Positions 45,988 through 54,616 are shown, counted from the stretch's first letter. The stretch is 64,000 bases of DNA from Cytophagaceae bacterium (GCA_027488865.1 JAIYAU010000030.1:122841-186840); one strand, 5' to 3'. Translations and numbers: made by a program. Notes: generated by a model not told the origin, from the letters alone.

Positions 45988-47163
45988 TTAAACACATTTT
46001 ACTACCACCCTAAATACCGTTCCTTTGCCAAGCTCTGAATGTTTTACGAATATTTTACCTTGATGGTACTCTTCTATTATTCTTTTTACTAAGGTAAGTC
46101 CAAGCCCCCAACCACGTTGTTTGGTGGTAAAGCCAGGTTGAAACACCTTGTTAAATTGGCTCTTAGGTATTCCCTTTCCAGTATCGGCCATGTCAATATA
46201 AATTTTATCCTTTTCTTTAATTATGGTAACGGTTAATGTTCCTTTGCCTCCCATCGCGTCAATGGAATTTTTGCATACATTTTCTATTACCCATTCAAAA
46301 AGTGGCCGATTAATTTTTGCCATCACTTGCTCTCCAGCCATAGAAATTGAGCTAAATACTATTTTATCAGAAGTGCGTTTTTTGAGATAATCAAGGGTGT
46401 AATTTATGCTTTCAAGAATGTTTTCTGTTTTTAAAGAAGGTAAGGAACCTATTTTAGAAAATCTTTCGGTAATCATGGCTAGTCGTTGAATATCTTTGTT
46501 CATTTCATCCACCAATCCGTCTTGATTAAACCGTTCATCAGCCCGTAATAATTCTATCCAAGCCATTAAACCTGATAGTGGTGTACCTAGTTGATGTGCT
46601 GTTTCTTTGGCCAAACCCACCCATACCTTATTCTGTTCTGTTTTTCTGGAATAGCTAAAGGCAAAATAGGCTATCAAAATAAAAACCGTAATGGCAGAAA
46701 GTTGAAAATAGGGATAATATTTAAGCTGGGTAAGCAATGAAGAGTTTTCGTAATAGATGTAATTTTTAAAATTTAGGCCGGGGTATTCCACCACAATGGG
46801 GTTATACTGGCTTTTCATTATTTTTAAGTGATATTGTAGGAGCTTTTGTTGCTGTTCCTTCGGGGCGGTTTCGTCAATGGGTAGATTTTTAAAACTGATG
46901 GGTTCTCCTTTGGCATCGGTGAGGATGACGGGTATCGAGCTATTTGCTTCAATTATTTCTTGGAACAAAAATGTAAGGTTGCCGCTATTGTCAGGGCTAA
47001 TGGCAAATTGTAAGCCTTTGGCGTACAAATCAATAAGTTTTTGCTCTCTTTCTGCCAGGCTTTTTACCAGTTTATCGGTGTAGTACAACGACAACAAGCC
47101 TATAAAAATGGCCATCAGCAATAAGACCAACTTAATTTTAGATTTATTGGAATATAAATTCAT
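45988..47163 (-). CDS. Membrane sensor histidine kinase
   Basis: A 391-residue kinase with a helix at about 9-28, a periplasmic region (about 30-150) and a second helix (about 153-173). The phosphoacceptor region has His190 in AHQLGTPLSG, and an HATPase domain follows with N box (ENVCKNSIDAMGG), G1 DTGKGIP and G2 GLGLTLVK. It autophosphorylates and passes phosphate to a response regulator that is not encoded nearby, so it is an orphan here. ATG 47163 is chosen over one at 47214 that would lie inside radC. The gene follows radC by 10 bp and is probably co-transcribed. The HATPase region keeps all expected boxes, so it should be active. Confidence 0.9.
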   Translation of the reverse strand: MNLYSNKSKIKLVLLLMAIFIGLLSLYYTDKLVKSLAEREQKLIDLYAKGLQFAISPDNSGNLTFLFQEIIEANSSIPVILTDAKGEPISFKNLPIDETAPKEQQQKLLQYHLKIMKSQYNPIVVEYPGLNFKNYIYYENSSLLTQLKYYPYFQLSAITVFILIAYFAFSYSRKTEQNKVWVGLAKETAHQLGTPLSGLMAWIELLRADERFNQDGLVDEMNKDIQRLAMITERFSKIGSLPSLKTENILESINYTLDYLKKRTSDKIVFSSISMAGEQVMAKINRPLFEWVIENVCKNSIDAMGGKGTLTVTIIKEKDKIYIDMADTGKGIPKSQFNKVFQPGFTTKQRGWGLGLTLVKRIIEEYHQGKIFVKHSELGKGTVFRVVVKCV

Positions 47164-47173
47164 GCGTGTTAGT

Positions 47174-47866
47174 CTAAATTTCACCCTCGTCGGCAAAACT
47201 GTAATAACCTTCATCGGTAAAGATGATGTGGTCTATGATGTTTATGTCCATAATTTGGCCGGCACTTACCAGCTTTTTGGTGATATCCAAATCTGCTTGG
47301 CTTGGCTTGAGGGAGTTGGAGGGGTGGTTATGTACTAGTATTAGTGAGGTAGCGAGGTGTTCGATAGCGGGTTTTAAAACTAACCTAGGGTCTACCACCG
47401 TGCCATGTAATCCACCTTTGCTCACCGCTATTTTTTTAATTACTTGATTGGCTCGGTTAAGCATAATTATCCAAAACTCTTCATGAGGAATGTCTAAAAG
47501 GTTGGCTTTCATGAGTTCGTAAGCATCATTTGATGATACTATTTTGTCCCGTTTTACGCTTTCGGTACTTTTACGCCTTCTGCCCAGTTCTAAGGCAGCC
47601 ACTATACTTATGGCCTTGGCTTCTCCTATTCCTTTAAATTTTTCAAGGTCTTTAATCGATAATTTAGCCAATTCATTGAGGTCGTTATACGCCTCTTTAA
47701 GAATCATTTTTGCCAAATCTACTGCGCTTAGCGACACCGTACCAGAGCCAATAAGAATAGCTATAAGTTCTGCATCGCTTAATACGGCTTTGCCTTTATG
47801 CACAAGTTTTTCTCTAGGTCTATCTTCTTCGGCCCATTGTAGTATTTTAAGGTGGTTTTCGCTCAT
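47174..47866 (-). CDS. radC: RadC family JAB1/MPN-domain DNA repair protein
   Basis: A 230-residue RadC-type protein. A helix-hairpin-helix-like N-terminal part (SIKDLEKFKGIGEAKAISI) precedes the JAMM/MPN metal-binding domain with the motif HNHPSNSLKPSQADLD. The C-terminus TDEGYYSFADEGEI is typical of the family. The biochemical role of RadC is still uncertain; older links to recombination repair are weak. ATG 47866 gives the usual length, while an ATG ten codons upstream is less likely. It precedes the histidine kinase gene by 10 bp. Confidence 0.93.
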   Translation of the reverse strand: MSENHLKILQWAEEDRPREKLVHKGKAVLSDAELIAILIGSGTVSLSAVDLAKMILKEAYNDLNELAKLSIKDLEKFKGIGEAKAISIVAALELGRRRKSTESVKRDKIVSSNDAYELMKANLLDIPHEEFWIIMLNRANQVIKKIAVSKGGLHGTVVDPRLVLKPAIEHLATSLILVHNHPSNSLKPSQADLDITKKLVSAGQIMDINIIDHIIFTDEGYYSFADEGEI

Positions 47867-47919
47867 GATGGCTAAATAAATTTCAATTTTAAGCACAATT
47901 GGTTTACCAGTGGCAATAA

Positions 47920-47955
47920 AAAAGGAGTGTTACGTTCAAGTAAAACTCCCTTTTA
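47920..47955 (-). terminator. Terminator of the scramblase-like gene
   Basis: On the minus strand AAAAGGGAGTTTTAC pairs with the ACTCCTTTTTT segment with one bulge, followed by T. It lies 27 bp beyond the stop of the scramblase-like gene at 47982. Confidence 0.65.
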
Positions 47956-47981
47956 AAATATATCGTAAAGTTATAAAATTA

Positions 47982-48569
47982 TCATTCTTTTAATACCATA
48001 TCTATACAAAGAACTGCGGCTAAAATTAAAGTACGCAAAGGATGATCAGCAGGTATTTTATCTTCAATCTTCAGCACGTAGTTATCGGCAGTAGTAAATA
48101 GTTCTTTGCCTAGCCCAGCCCATTTTTTAGACACTGAGGCAAATTCTTCTTTGTCTTTAACAAATTTAAAATCCCAACCCGACCATTTGCCTTTAAGGGA
48201 GCATAATATGTTGTTGTTAGCATCTAACACATCAAATGCACCTCCTAAAGAAAAAAATTTTTGTTTAAAAATTCCTACTGCTGATCCGTTGTTATCAAAC
48301 ACTTCCACCTTTGATAAAAACAGGGTGAAGCCACGTTTGATGGTAAGTACTTTTTCTCCGTTAGCTGTTTTTACTTCGATGTCAAACGGGGTAAGTCTTT
48401 TATAATCGGTAAATCTGAAAATTTTAGTGAAGAATCCTAAATTGTCTTCTCTACAATTCATGATAAGTTCATTATTTTCAGGATTATAAATGTCAAAATT
48501 GTTGGCAGCTTTAAACATGCCCACATGTTCTTTTACTAAAAAAAGATTTAAATTTAAGATGCTATGCAT
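47982..48569 (-). CDS. Phospholipid scramblase-related (LURP-one/Tubby-like fold) protein
   Basis: A 195-residue protein with the beta-barrel pattern of the scramblase/LOR superfamily: NLNLFLVKEHVGMFKAANNF at the start, AVGIFKQKFFSLGGAFDVLD in the middle, and a single hydrophobic helix near the C-terminus (LRTLILAAVLCIDMVL) that fills the barrel in this fold. Bacterial members have no proven scramblase activity, and the function is unknown. The gene is monocistronic with its own terminator. The segment 48570-48863 upstream holds no recognisable feature beyond its likely promoter. Confidence 0.78.
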   Translation of the reverse strand: MHSILNLNLFLVKEHVGMFKAANNFDIYNPENNELIMNCREDNLGFFTKIFRFTDYKRLTPFDIEVKTANGEKVLTIKRGFTLFLSKVEVFDNNGSAVGIFKQKFFSLGGAFDVLDANNNILCSLKGKWSGWDFKFVKDKEEFASVSKKWAGLGKELFTTADNYVLKIEDKIPADHPLRTLILAAVLCIDMVLKE

Positions 48570-48863
48570 TAGAAGAGGATTTAGTTATGGTGCAATTTAC
48601 AACTAAAGCCAATATTTGCAACGACTTCATTGAGGTAGACCTTTCAAAAGTTTATTGTTTGCACCTTTGGAGTCGAATGGAAGCTCATACATAGGTTCTG
48701 GGAATGTATCAACCTTTAAGTTTAAGTTTACCTTTCCTTGTAATGTACAGCACTGACGGACATTTGTGAATGGATAGGAATTCTTACACATATTACACTA
48801 TTCACGTCCTCCTTTTCTCATTTCTCCTATTTATGTGTATTTTTGCATACCAATGTTTCCTTC

Positions 48864-49805
48864 ATGGCACAAACGCACATTCGTTTTGACTGGGCAATTA
48901 AAAAACTGCTCCGAAACAAATCTAATTTCGATATATTAGAGGGATTCCTTTCTGTGCTTTTGGAGGAGGATATTTTTATCCAAGAGATTCTCGAAAGTCA
49001 AAGCAACAAAGAAGATCAATTTGACAAGAGCAATGTCATTGACATATTGGTAAAAAACACCCAAGGAGCACTTTTTCTGATTGAAGTACAAAACGAAAAG
49101 GAACACGACTATTTCCAACGTATGAGTTATGGCCAAGCCAAAGCCATCAGCGAAAGACTCGGCGCAGGAGATACCTATGACAAGGTGGTTAAAGTATATT
49201 CAATCAATATTGTCTACTTTGAGTTAGGTCACGGTGATGATTATGTGTACTTAGGTGAGACACATTTCAAGGGCATCCACACCCATAATGAGCTGGAACT
49301 TTCTAAAACCCAAAAGGAACTGTACCATGCCCAATATCCCCATGAGATATTTACTACCTATTACTAGCTGAAAGTCAACAATTTCAATGATATAGCCAAA
49401 GACCCATTAGATGAGTGGATCTATTTCTTGAAGAACAGCGAAATCAAGGACGAATTTAAAGCCAAAGGCTTATCACAGGCAAAAGAAAAGATGCGGGTGG
49501 ATAGCCTTAGCGAATCCGAACGCGCACTTTACGAAACCTACGTAAAAGCTGAACGCATTCGCCAGAATGAGTTTGACTCAGCCATTATTGACGCTGTAGC
49601 AGAACTACAACTAAAAGTGGAAGAAGCAAAGGCTAGGGAGCAAGAAGAAAGAAAACTAAAAGAAGAAGCAAAGGCTAGGGAGCAAGAAGCAAAGGCTACC
49701 TTAAAAAAGATGATTCAAAGGCTGCAAAGCAAAGGGTTTACTTTAGAGGAAATAGCCTTAGACTTAGAAAAGACAGTGGCTGAAATTAAGGCAATCTTAG
49801 ATTGA
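48864..49805 (+). pseudogene. Rpn-family PD-(D/E)XK nuclease (putative transposase) interrupted by TAG
   Basis: The first part (168 residues from ATG 48864) is an Rpn/PDDEXK_2-type recombination-promoting nuclease. It has IRFDWAIKKLLRNKSNFDIL, the nuclease motif NVIDILVKN followed by LFLIEVQNE (D...ExQ), then DYFQRMSYGQAKAI and VYSINIVYFELGHGDDYVY. At 49365 the codon after Tyr-Tyr is TAG. The same frame then continues without shift through the expected family sequence (NFNDIAKDPLDEWIYFLKN) to a coiled-coil tail ending at 49803. A single base change of a sense codon explains the break, so the gene is probably inactivated, although the nuclease core is complete and might still be made. Related genes are often multicopy and mobile in Bacteroidota. 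Confidence 0.82.
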
Positions 49806-49832
49806 CCACTCGATACTAGCACTTAGGTGTTC

Positions 49833-49888
49833 ACACTTTTTCAAACGAATAAATGTTTAATGCTACACTTTTTCAAAGGAATAAATGT
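49833..49888 (+). repeat. Two 24-bp direct repeats between the Rpn gene copies
   Basis: ACACTTTTTCAAACGAATAA and ACACTTTTTCAAAGGAATAA begin copies at 49833 and 49865, differing at one base over 24 bp. They lie between the broken Rpn gene and the duplicated tail and may mark a past insertion or duplication. Confidence 0.6.
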
Positions 49889-49999
49889 AAAAAAACAATT
49901 AATTCTCAGAAAAGCGGATCTTCTGCGTTTACTCCAAAAAAGCAACACTCTTTTCCAATAATTCCTGCAAGGTTTCAGGCAAAGTACTAGACAAAAATG

Positions 50000-50319
50000 G
50001 ATGCATCCGCCAAAGTGAGATTGACACAGCTGTTGAAGATGCTATTGCTGAAGAAAGAAAACTAAAAGCAGAAGCAAAGGCTAGAGAGAAAGATGAAAGA
50101 AAACTAAAAGAAGAAGCAAAGGCTACCTTAAAAAAGATAATTCAAAGGCTACAAAGCAAAGGGTTTACTTTAGAGGAAATAGCCTTAGACCTAGAAAAGA
50201 CAGTGGCTGAAATTAAGGCAATCTTAGATTGGCCACGCCACAGTATGAACTATCTCATTGGTAGGCAACTAAATGATGAACCCATTTTATGCATTAGCAA
50301 ACCGTCCGTGGTCTGTTAA
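50000..50319 (+). pseudogene. Second, truncated copy of the Rpn protein coiled-coil tail
   Basis: This segment repeats the 3' end of the preceding gene. About 230 bp are alignable (copy one from about 49555), and the last 120 bp are nearly identical (IIQRLQSKGFTLEEIALDLE). There is no nuclease domain and no sensible start codon. The stop TGA of the first copy is TGG here, so the frame runs on for about 29 more codons to a TAA at 50317. It is best read as the remnant of a second family member. No gene is seen between 49889 and 49999. Confidence 0.7.
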
Positions 50320-50383
50320 GGTTAAGCATTGTATTTTGATGGCTAAAAAGTGCCAGTTGAAAATCCAGATAAAGTATGTTTCT

Positions 50384-51094
50384 CTATAAATGGCTTACAA
50401 TCAAAGTTTTGTCTGCAAAACCTTTATGATTCCAAGTTAGATTTTTGTTTTTGTAAACATGCATAATGGGCAAGGCATCAATCTTCATTGCCTTTGCAAG
50501 TACGGGGTTTTTATCTGTATCTATTCTGATCACCAAGACTTTATCGGCCATTTCAGCAGAAATTTCATCAAAAAATAGCTTCATTTTCTTGCATGGAGCG
50601 CACCATTCCGCATAGAAATCTACCAATACAATTTTTTCTGTTTCTAGCAGTTTATTAAAATCGGCCTCCGACATCCCTTCAGATTGCACAGAGAGTTCTT
50701 TTGTTTCTGGTAGGCCTGCACTGCGCCATTGGAGAATGCCTCCATCGAGTTCGTAAACGGTGGTAAATCCGTCTGCACGCATCTTTCTGGCAGCCGAGCT
50801 GCTTCTTCCACCACTTAAGCAATAGACAAATACTGGTTTTGATTTGTCTAGCTTTCCAATTTGATTTGGAAAATCATTGCTATTCCAGTCGTAATTCAAC
50901 GAATTAGCCAAATGGCCGCTAATGAACTCTTCCGTAGTGCGTACATCAAGAAGAGGTGCCATTGGCAACTCTTTGAGTTTGCTAGCAAACGCAGAGGCAG
51001 AAAGATTTGTGTTTACGCTTGAATTTTGGCCTTCAGAACAAGCGAAGCAGGCCAAAGTCAAAATGATTAATGATAATTTCCAAAAAGGTGTCAT
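50384..51094 (-). CDS. Lipoprotein with rhodanese and thioredoxin domains fused
   Basis: A 236-residue exported protein with a signal ending in a lipobox-like Cys19 (ACFACS). A rhodanese domain (about 30-130) has the active-site loop YCLSGGRSS, and a thioredoxin domain (about 135-236) has WCAPCKK. It would accept sulfane sulfur on the rhodanese cysteine and reduce or transfer it through the thioredoxin CxxC in the periplasm. It is the last gene of the sulfur cluster, separated by 89 bp from trx upstream. The cis-proline segment of the thioredoxin reads ALPIMHVYK and is intact. Confidence 0.88.
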   Translation of the reverse strand: MTPFWKLSLIILTLACFACSEGQNSSVNTNLSASAFASKLKELPMAPLLDVRTTEEFISGHLANSLNYDWNSNDFPNQIGKLDKSKPVFVYCLSGGRSSSAARKMRADGFTTVYELDGGILQWRSAGLPETKELSVQSEGMSEADFNKLLETEKIVLVDFYAEWCAPCKKMKLFFDEISAEMADKVLVIRIDTDKNPVLAKAMKIDALPIMHVYKNKNLTWNHKGFADKTLIVSHL

Positions 51095-51183
51095 GGATTA
51101 TAAATTATTTTAAAAGATTCAAAGGAAAGCCCCAAAATAGAATTTGTTAAGGTTTCTCTTTTTCTGAGCATTTCATGAAATAT

Positions 51184-51486
51184 TTAATTATTATACTGGT
51201 TAATGATTTTTTCTAATGCATTGGTTTGAATAACACCTGATTGCCTCCATTTAATTTGGCCATTTTGAAATAGAATGAGTGTAGGTACACTCTGAATTTT
51301 ATAAGCATTGGCTGCTTGTTGGCTTTTGTCAACATCAATTTTAATGATGGTCGCTTTTCCTCCTATTTTCCTTTTTAATTCATCCAAAATGGGTTTCATC
51401 GTTTTGCAAGGGCCACACCATTCTGCATAAAAATCCACCAAGGTTGGAATCTCGCTTTTTATAATTTCAGAAAATGTTTTTGCCAT
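51184..51486 (-). CDS. Thioredoxin
   Basis: A 100-residue cytoplasmic thioredoxin with the canonical active site EWCGPCKTMKP and cis-proline segment VPTLILFQNG. It begins 1 bp after the stop of the small CX4C membrane protein gene, in a compact rhodanese/thioredoxin operon, so it probably reduces persulfides or rhodanese intermediates made by its neighbours rather than serving as the main housekeeping thioredoxin. Confidence 0.92.
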   Translation of the reverse strand: MAKTFSEIIKSEIPTLVDFYAEWCGPCKTMKPILDELKRKIGGKATIIKIDVDKSQQAANAYKIQSVPTLILFQNGQIKWRQSGVIQTNALEKIINQYNN

Positions 51487-51487
51487 C

Positions 51488-51730
51488 TTATTTTACCTTT
51501 ATTTCTTTAAATTCTACATCTTGAACAGCAGCGCTTGATTTTTGTTTGGGTGCCACCGCACAATTGCCGGCAGCACAGCCAAATGAAAACAGACCCATTG
51601 CTGCAAAGTAAGTGCCAAATGCTACCCCAAACCATTGATGGCTTACGACAGATTGAGTCACGATTATCGTTCCTATGATAAGGTACAAAGCTCTCGTAAA
51701 TGTCCAGTTTGTAAATATTCTTTGTATCAT
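51488..51730 (-). CDS. Small two-helix membrane protein with CX4C motif
   Basis: An 80-residue protein with two hydrophobic segments (about 10-26 and 31-50) and a motif CAAGNC at about 52-57, followed by a charged tail. It looks like a DUF2892/YgaP-membrane-domain type of protein, but I cannot name the family with certainty. A related motif (CASGTC) occurs in the 66-residue protein three genes upstream, so these cysteines may take part in sulfur or metal handling at the membrane. It is co-directional with rhodanese and thioredoxin genes, 1 bp from trx. Confidence 0.78.
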   Translation of the reverse strand: MIQRIFTNWTFTRALYLIIGTIIVTQSVVSHQWFGVAFGTYFAAMGLFSFGCAAGNCAVAPKQKSSAAVQDVEFKEIKVK

Positions 51731-51785
51731 TTCTACAATTATTTAAATAAACTAATAATTCATGTATTCTACTCCGTCATTTTTT

Positions 51786-52100
51786 TTAATTCAGCTTACT
51801 TTGCAGGCTACCCCAACCGCCACCATTGTACACCTCACTAAAACCATTTGAAAGTAAAATACTTTTAGCAGAGGCACTACGCATGCCACTTGCACAGCAG
51901 GTGATAATCGGTGTATTTTTTTGTAATTTATTCAAATTATTGCTTAGGGTATCTACCGAAATATTCATAGAGCCTTTTATATGTCCGCTGGCATACTCGC
52001 CTTTGCTACGAACATCTAAAACAATAGCACCGCTTTTTACTAATTGGGCGTAATCTACTTTTGGCCCCAAACCAAAAAGTTGTTTAATGATATTTAACAT
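51786..52100 (-). CDS. Single-domain rhodanese
   Basis: A 104-residue rhodanese-like sulfurtransferase. The CH2A-type sequence LDVRSKGEYASGHIKGSMNI and the active-site loop CCASGMRSA, with the catalytic cysteine preceded by another cysteine, are visible. Cytoplasmic. It follows another single-domain rhodanese by 4 bp; two adjacent copies suggest sulfur relay between them or different partners. Confidence 0.92.
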   Translation of the reverse strand: MLNIIKQLFGLGPKVDYAQLVKSGAIVLDVRSKGEYASGHIKGSMNISVDTLSNNLNKLQKNTPIITCCASGMRSASAKSILLSNGFSEVYNGGGWGSLQSKLN

Positions 52101-52104
52101 GATT

Positions 52105-52389
52105 TTATAGATTTTGAGTTTGATAATAATTTACATCCAGCCAAGAACCTCCGTTCATACATTCAATACCTTGCTGTAACAGATATTGAGTAGCTTGTCC
52201 GCTTCTTCCTCCACTTGCGCAGCAAAGTACCAAGGGTTGTTTTAGGCTTTTTATTTCATCCCATCTCTTTTCAATTTCTTGTAACGGGATATTGATAGAA
52301 CCAACCACATGGCCTCCCATGAATTCGCCCGGAGTACGCACGTCTACGATAGTCCCCTGTTTTGTTTTAACTATGTTTTCAATGGTCAT
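52105..52389 (-). CDS. Single-domain rhodanese
   Basis: A 94-residue rhodanese with VDVRTPGEFMGGHVVGSINI and active-site loop CCASGGRSGQA. It is cytoplasmic and moves sulfane sulfur to thiol acceptors. It lies between the DUF6132-like membrane protein gene (5-bp gap) and the second rhodanese (4-bp gap), deep in the operon. Confidence 0.92.
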   Translation of the reverse strand: MTIENIVKTKQGTIVDVRTPGEFMGGHVVGSINIPLQEIEKRWDEIKSLKQPLVLCCASGGRSGQATQYLLQQGIECMNGGSWLDVNYYQTQNL

Positions 52390-52394
52390 TTTTA

Positions 52395-52595
52395 TTAAGA
52401 TTTAGAGGTCTCTTTTTTAAAGGTGTTGAAAATAAGTGCGCCCATCATGGCACCATATAAAGTACTGTTGAGTGGTTTTGAAGTAATGGCGCAAGTACCA
52501 CTGGCGCAACCAATAAAGTGATAGTATAAGTAGCCGCCTATCGCTCCTACGACAATGCCAATGATGCTAAGCTTGTATTTTATAATAAAATTCAT
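52395..52595 (-). CDS. Small DUF6132-like membrane protein with CX4C motif
   Basis: A 66-residue protein with two membrane helices (about 8-28 and 42-58) and CASGTC between them, following IGC-type spacing (YYHFIGCASGTCAIT). This matches the short Bacteroidota family DUF6132 as I know it. It is found next to rhodanese and MBL genes. The role is unknown: the two cysteines in the loop between helices could bind sulfur or metal. It is 2 bp from the MBL-fold gene. Confidence 0.8.
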   Translation of the reverse strand: MNFIIKYKLSIIGIVVGAIGGYLYYHFIGCASGTCAITSKPLNSTLYGAMMGALIFNTFKKETSKS

Positions 52596-52597
52596 TT

Positions 52598-53947
52598 TTA
52601 AAATTGTTTAACTGCTTCACTTAAATCAAATACTTGCACCTGTCCAGCAAGCTTAGAATTAATGATACTGCTCCCTGCAGCACTTCTATAACCGCCAGCG
52701 CAATGCACCACGATTGGTTTGTGTGTTGAAATTTCGTTGATACGCTCCCTTAATTCTGGCAAGGGAATGTGAATCGCATTTTCAAATGTTTTTTTGTTTT
52801 TTACCTCGGAATAATTTCTAACATCAACAATCGTATAACTGTCTTGATTGGTTACTAACTCTTGGCTATTAAAAATCTCCATGAACTCAGTTCCAAATGT
52901 AGATATGATAGCAGAAACGATTTGTTTTTCATAGCCAATTTTAGCTGTACGGGCTATGAGTTGCTCTAAGGTAGTTTGGTTTTCTGCAATTAGGTAAAAT
53001 GGTTCTTCTGGGTTTACAATACTGCCGAGCCAAGTTTCAAATTTTGTGTCGTTCATTAAATTGAAGGCATTTTTTACATGCCCTCTTTTGAACTGAAGTT
53101 GCGGTCTTGAATCAATAATTAATATGTTAGGATCAAGTAAATTGTAAAGTTCCTCAACTGTGGTTGGTGTTATTCGCTTAATATTTAAAATACTAGATGC
53201 AAAAGCATCGGCACCCTTTTTATTAATTCCTACATCGAAGGGAAAATATTTAGGTACAAATGGCTGATCTGAAAGTAATTCCGTAATAAAGTCCGCTTCG
53301 GTCATTGGTTGTAAACTCCAGTTACCAATTTTTTCAGCACCAATAGTGCTTGTATGTTGGTCGCTCAATCCTTTGCCACACAAGCTCCCTGCACCATGGG
53401 CGGGATAGATTATAGTGGCATCAGGCAAGTTCATCAATTTGTTTCGTAGTGAATAATACATTTGTTTGGCCAATTCTTGCCTAGTAGATGTAATTGCACC
53501 TGCTTGTTCGCGCAAATCAGGCCTGCCACAATCGCCAATAAACAAGGTATCTCCAGTGAAAACCGCATCTTCTATTCCATTGGCATTGATTGCCACTATT
53601 GAAATACTGTCAGGAGAATGGCCTGGCGTATTAAGGGCTTTTAATGTAATACCACCCAGCACAATGGCATCCCCTTCATCAAAAGGTTGATGTTCATACT
53701 CTGCACCCAGCAGCCCACTTACATAAATTTCTGCGCCAGTGGCGAAATGAATTTCCAAATGACCGCTGACAAAATCGGCATGTGGATGAGTTTCAATGAT
53801 GGCTGTGATTTTGGCTTGATGCTGATTAGCAAAGTCGTAATACTGTTGCGGATTTCTTTCAGGATCAATCAACGCAACCTCGCCATTACTCACGATGGCG
53901 TAAGAAAAATGAGCCAAATTTTTATCTTCAAATTGTCTGATTTCCAT
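52598..53947 (-). CDS. MBL-fold hydrolase with two rhodanese domains (persulfide dioxygenase-like)
   Basis: A 449-residue protein. The N-terminal metallo-beta-lactamase domain (about 1-235) has THPHADFVSGH, FTGDTLFIGDCGRPDL and YPAHGAGSLCG, as in persulfide dioxygenase/ETHE1-type and related proteins that oxidise glutathione or other persulfides. Two rhodanese domains follow. The first (about 255-350) has no cysteine in its active loop (YLIAENQTT) and must be non-catalytic; the second (about 360-449) has HCAGGYRSA. It is the first gene of the main sulfur transcription unit and is preceded by the operator at 53996-54016. Whether it is a dioxygenase or another hydrolase needs enzymology. Confidence 0.88.
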   Translation of the reverse strand: MEIRQFEDKNLAHFSYAIVSNGEVALIDPERNPQQYYDFANQHQAKITAIIETHPHADFVSGHLEIHFATGAEIYVSGLLGAEYEHQPFDEGDAIVLGGITLKALNTPGHSPDSISIVAINANGIEDAVFTGDTLFIGDCGRPDLREQAGAITSTRQELAKQMYYSLRNKLMNLPDATIIYPAHGAGSLCGKGLSDQHTSTIGAEKIGNWSLQPMTEADFITELLSDQPFVPKYFPFDVGINKKGADAFASSILNIKRITPTTVEELYNLLDPNILIIDSRPQLQFKRGHVKNAFNLMNDTKFETWLGSIVNPEEPFYLIAENQTTLEQLIARTAKIGYEKQIVSAIISTFGTEFMEIFNSQELVTNQDSYTIVDVRNYSEVKNKKTFENAIHIPLPELRERINEISTHKPIVVHCAGGYRSAAGSSIINSKLAGQVQVFDLSEAVKQF

Positions 53948-53967
53948 TTGTTGTAAACTTGTTGATG

Positions 53968-54016
53968 TAAAGTTCGGTTGATTATTTATGTAGCACAGCT
54001 ACTTTTGTTACACAAG
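53968..54016 (-). promoter_or_regulatory. Shared operator and -7 element upstream of the MBL/rhodanese unit
   Basis: On the minus strand TGTAACAAAAGTAGCTG lies in 54016-53996 and is followed after 20 bp by GAACTTTA (53975-53968), a weak TAnnTTTG. The core GTAAC-N4-GTAGC is an imperfect dyad. The same sequence and spacing recur at 55253-55301. Its distal end encodes the last codons and stop of the methyltransferase gene. A centre near -42 would fit class II activation by a Crp/Fnr protein. Confidence 0.6.
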
Positions 54017-54616
54017 GGCTTTTTTCTTAAAAATAAAGAACAATTCAGTATCGATTCTTTTGAAAAACGAATTATAACATGGCGCAAAAACCATAAATTC
54101 GAAAAGGGGCAAATACAATTGTTCATAGCTACTTTTGCTACCGCCAAAAGGAGGGCCTTGTTTTTCAAATTCTCTATTAAACAAAAGACCAACTAGTTTG
54201 CCATTCTTTTGTAATAACGAATACATTTTTTCTACATATTTAGCCCTTAATATTGGGTTTAATGCGCAGAAAAAGGTTTGCTCTAAGATTAAATCATATG
54301 CACCTTGGTGTTCAAAAAAATCACCTGAAATAATGGTGATTGCAGGATTATTGCGAAATTTTTCTTTAAGTTTTTCTACCAAAGAAGGGGAAATATCAAT
54401 TACGGTCACCTGAGTAAATCCGTTTTGCACCAAATATTGCGCTTCGTATGAATTGCCACAACCAGGAATTAAAATTCTTATATTCTTATCGCTTAATTGG
54501 TCTACATAACTTTTTATTGGAGGAGAAATTTCTCCCAAGTCCCAGCCAGTATCTTGGGCAAGGTATCGTCCTTCCCAATAATCCTTACCTAAATCTTCGT
54601 TGCTTTCATCCATCAC
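54008..54616 (-). CDS. TPMT-family S-methyltransferase-like protein
   Basis: A 202-residue SAM-dependent methyltransferase of the thiopurine methyltransferase group. It has YWEGRYLAQDTGWDLG at the N-terminus, the SAM motif ILIPGCGNSYEA and FFEHQGAYDLILEQTFFCAL. Family members methylate sulfur, selenium or tellurium compounds as well as thiopurines. In this cluster the probable substrates are sulfide or small thiols, which is inference. It is the third gene of the DUF2892-TauE-TPMT unit, and its last codons lie inside the operator for the next unit. Confidence 0.87.
   Translation of the reverse strand: MMDESNEDLGKDYWEGRYLAQDTGWDLGEISPPIKSYVDQLSDKNIRILIPGCGNSYEAQYLVQNGFTQVTVIDISPSLVEKLKEKFRNNPAITIISGDFFEHQGAYDLILEQTFFCALNPILRAKYVEKMYSLLQKNGKLVGLLFNREFEKQGPPFGGSKSSYEQLYLPLFEFMVFAPCYNSFFKRIDTELFFIFKKKALV

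Noticed and set aside
49935..50013. Minus-strand 25-codon frame MHPFLSSTLPETLQELLE
   Set aside because: Looks like a genuine protein tail, but it is too short, has no family match I can name, and sits beside the decayed Rpn copy. Likely debris.
48864..50319. Insertion sequence
   Set aside because: The Rpn-type gene is sometimes annotated as a transposase, but no terminal inverted repeats or target-site duplications bounding it were found; only short internal direct repeats are seen.
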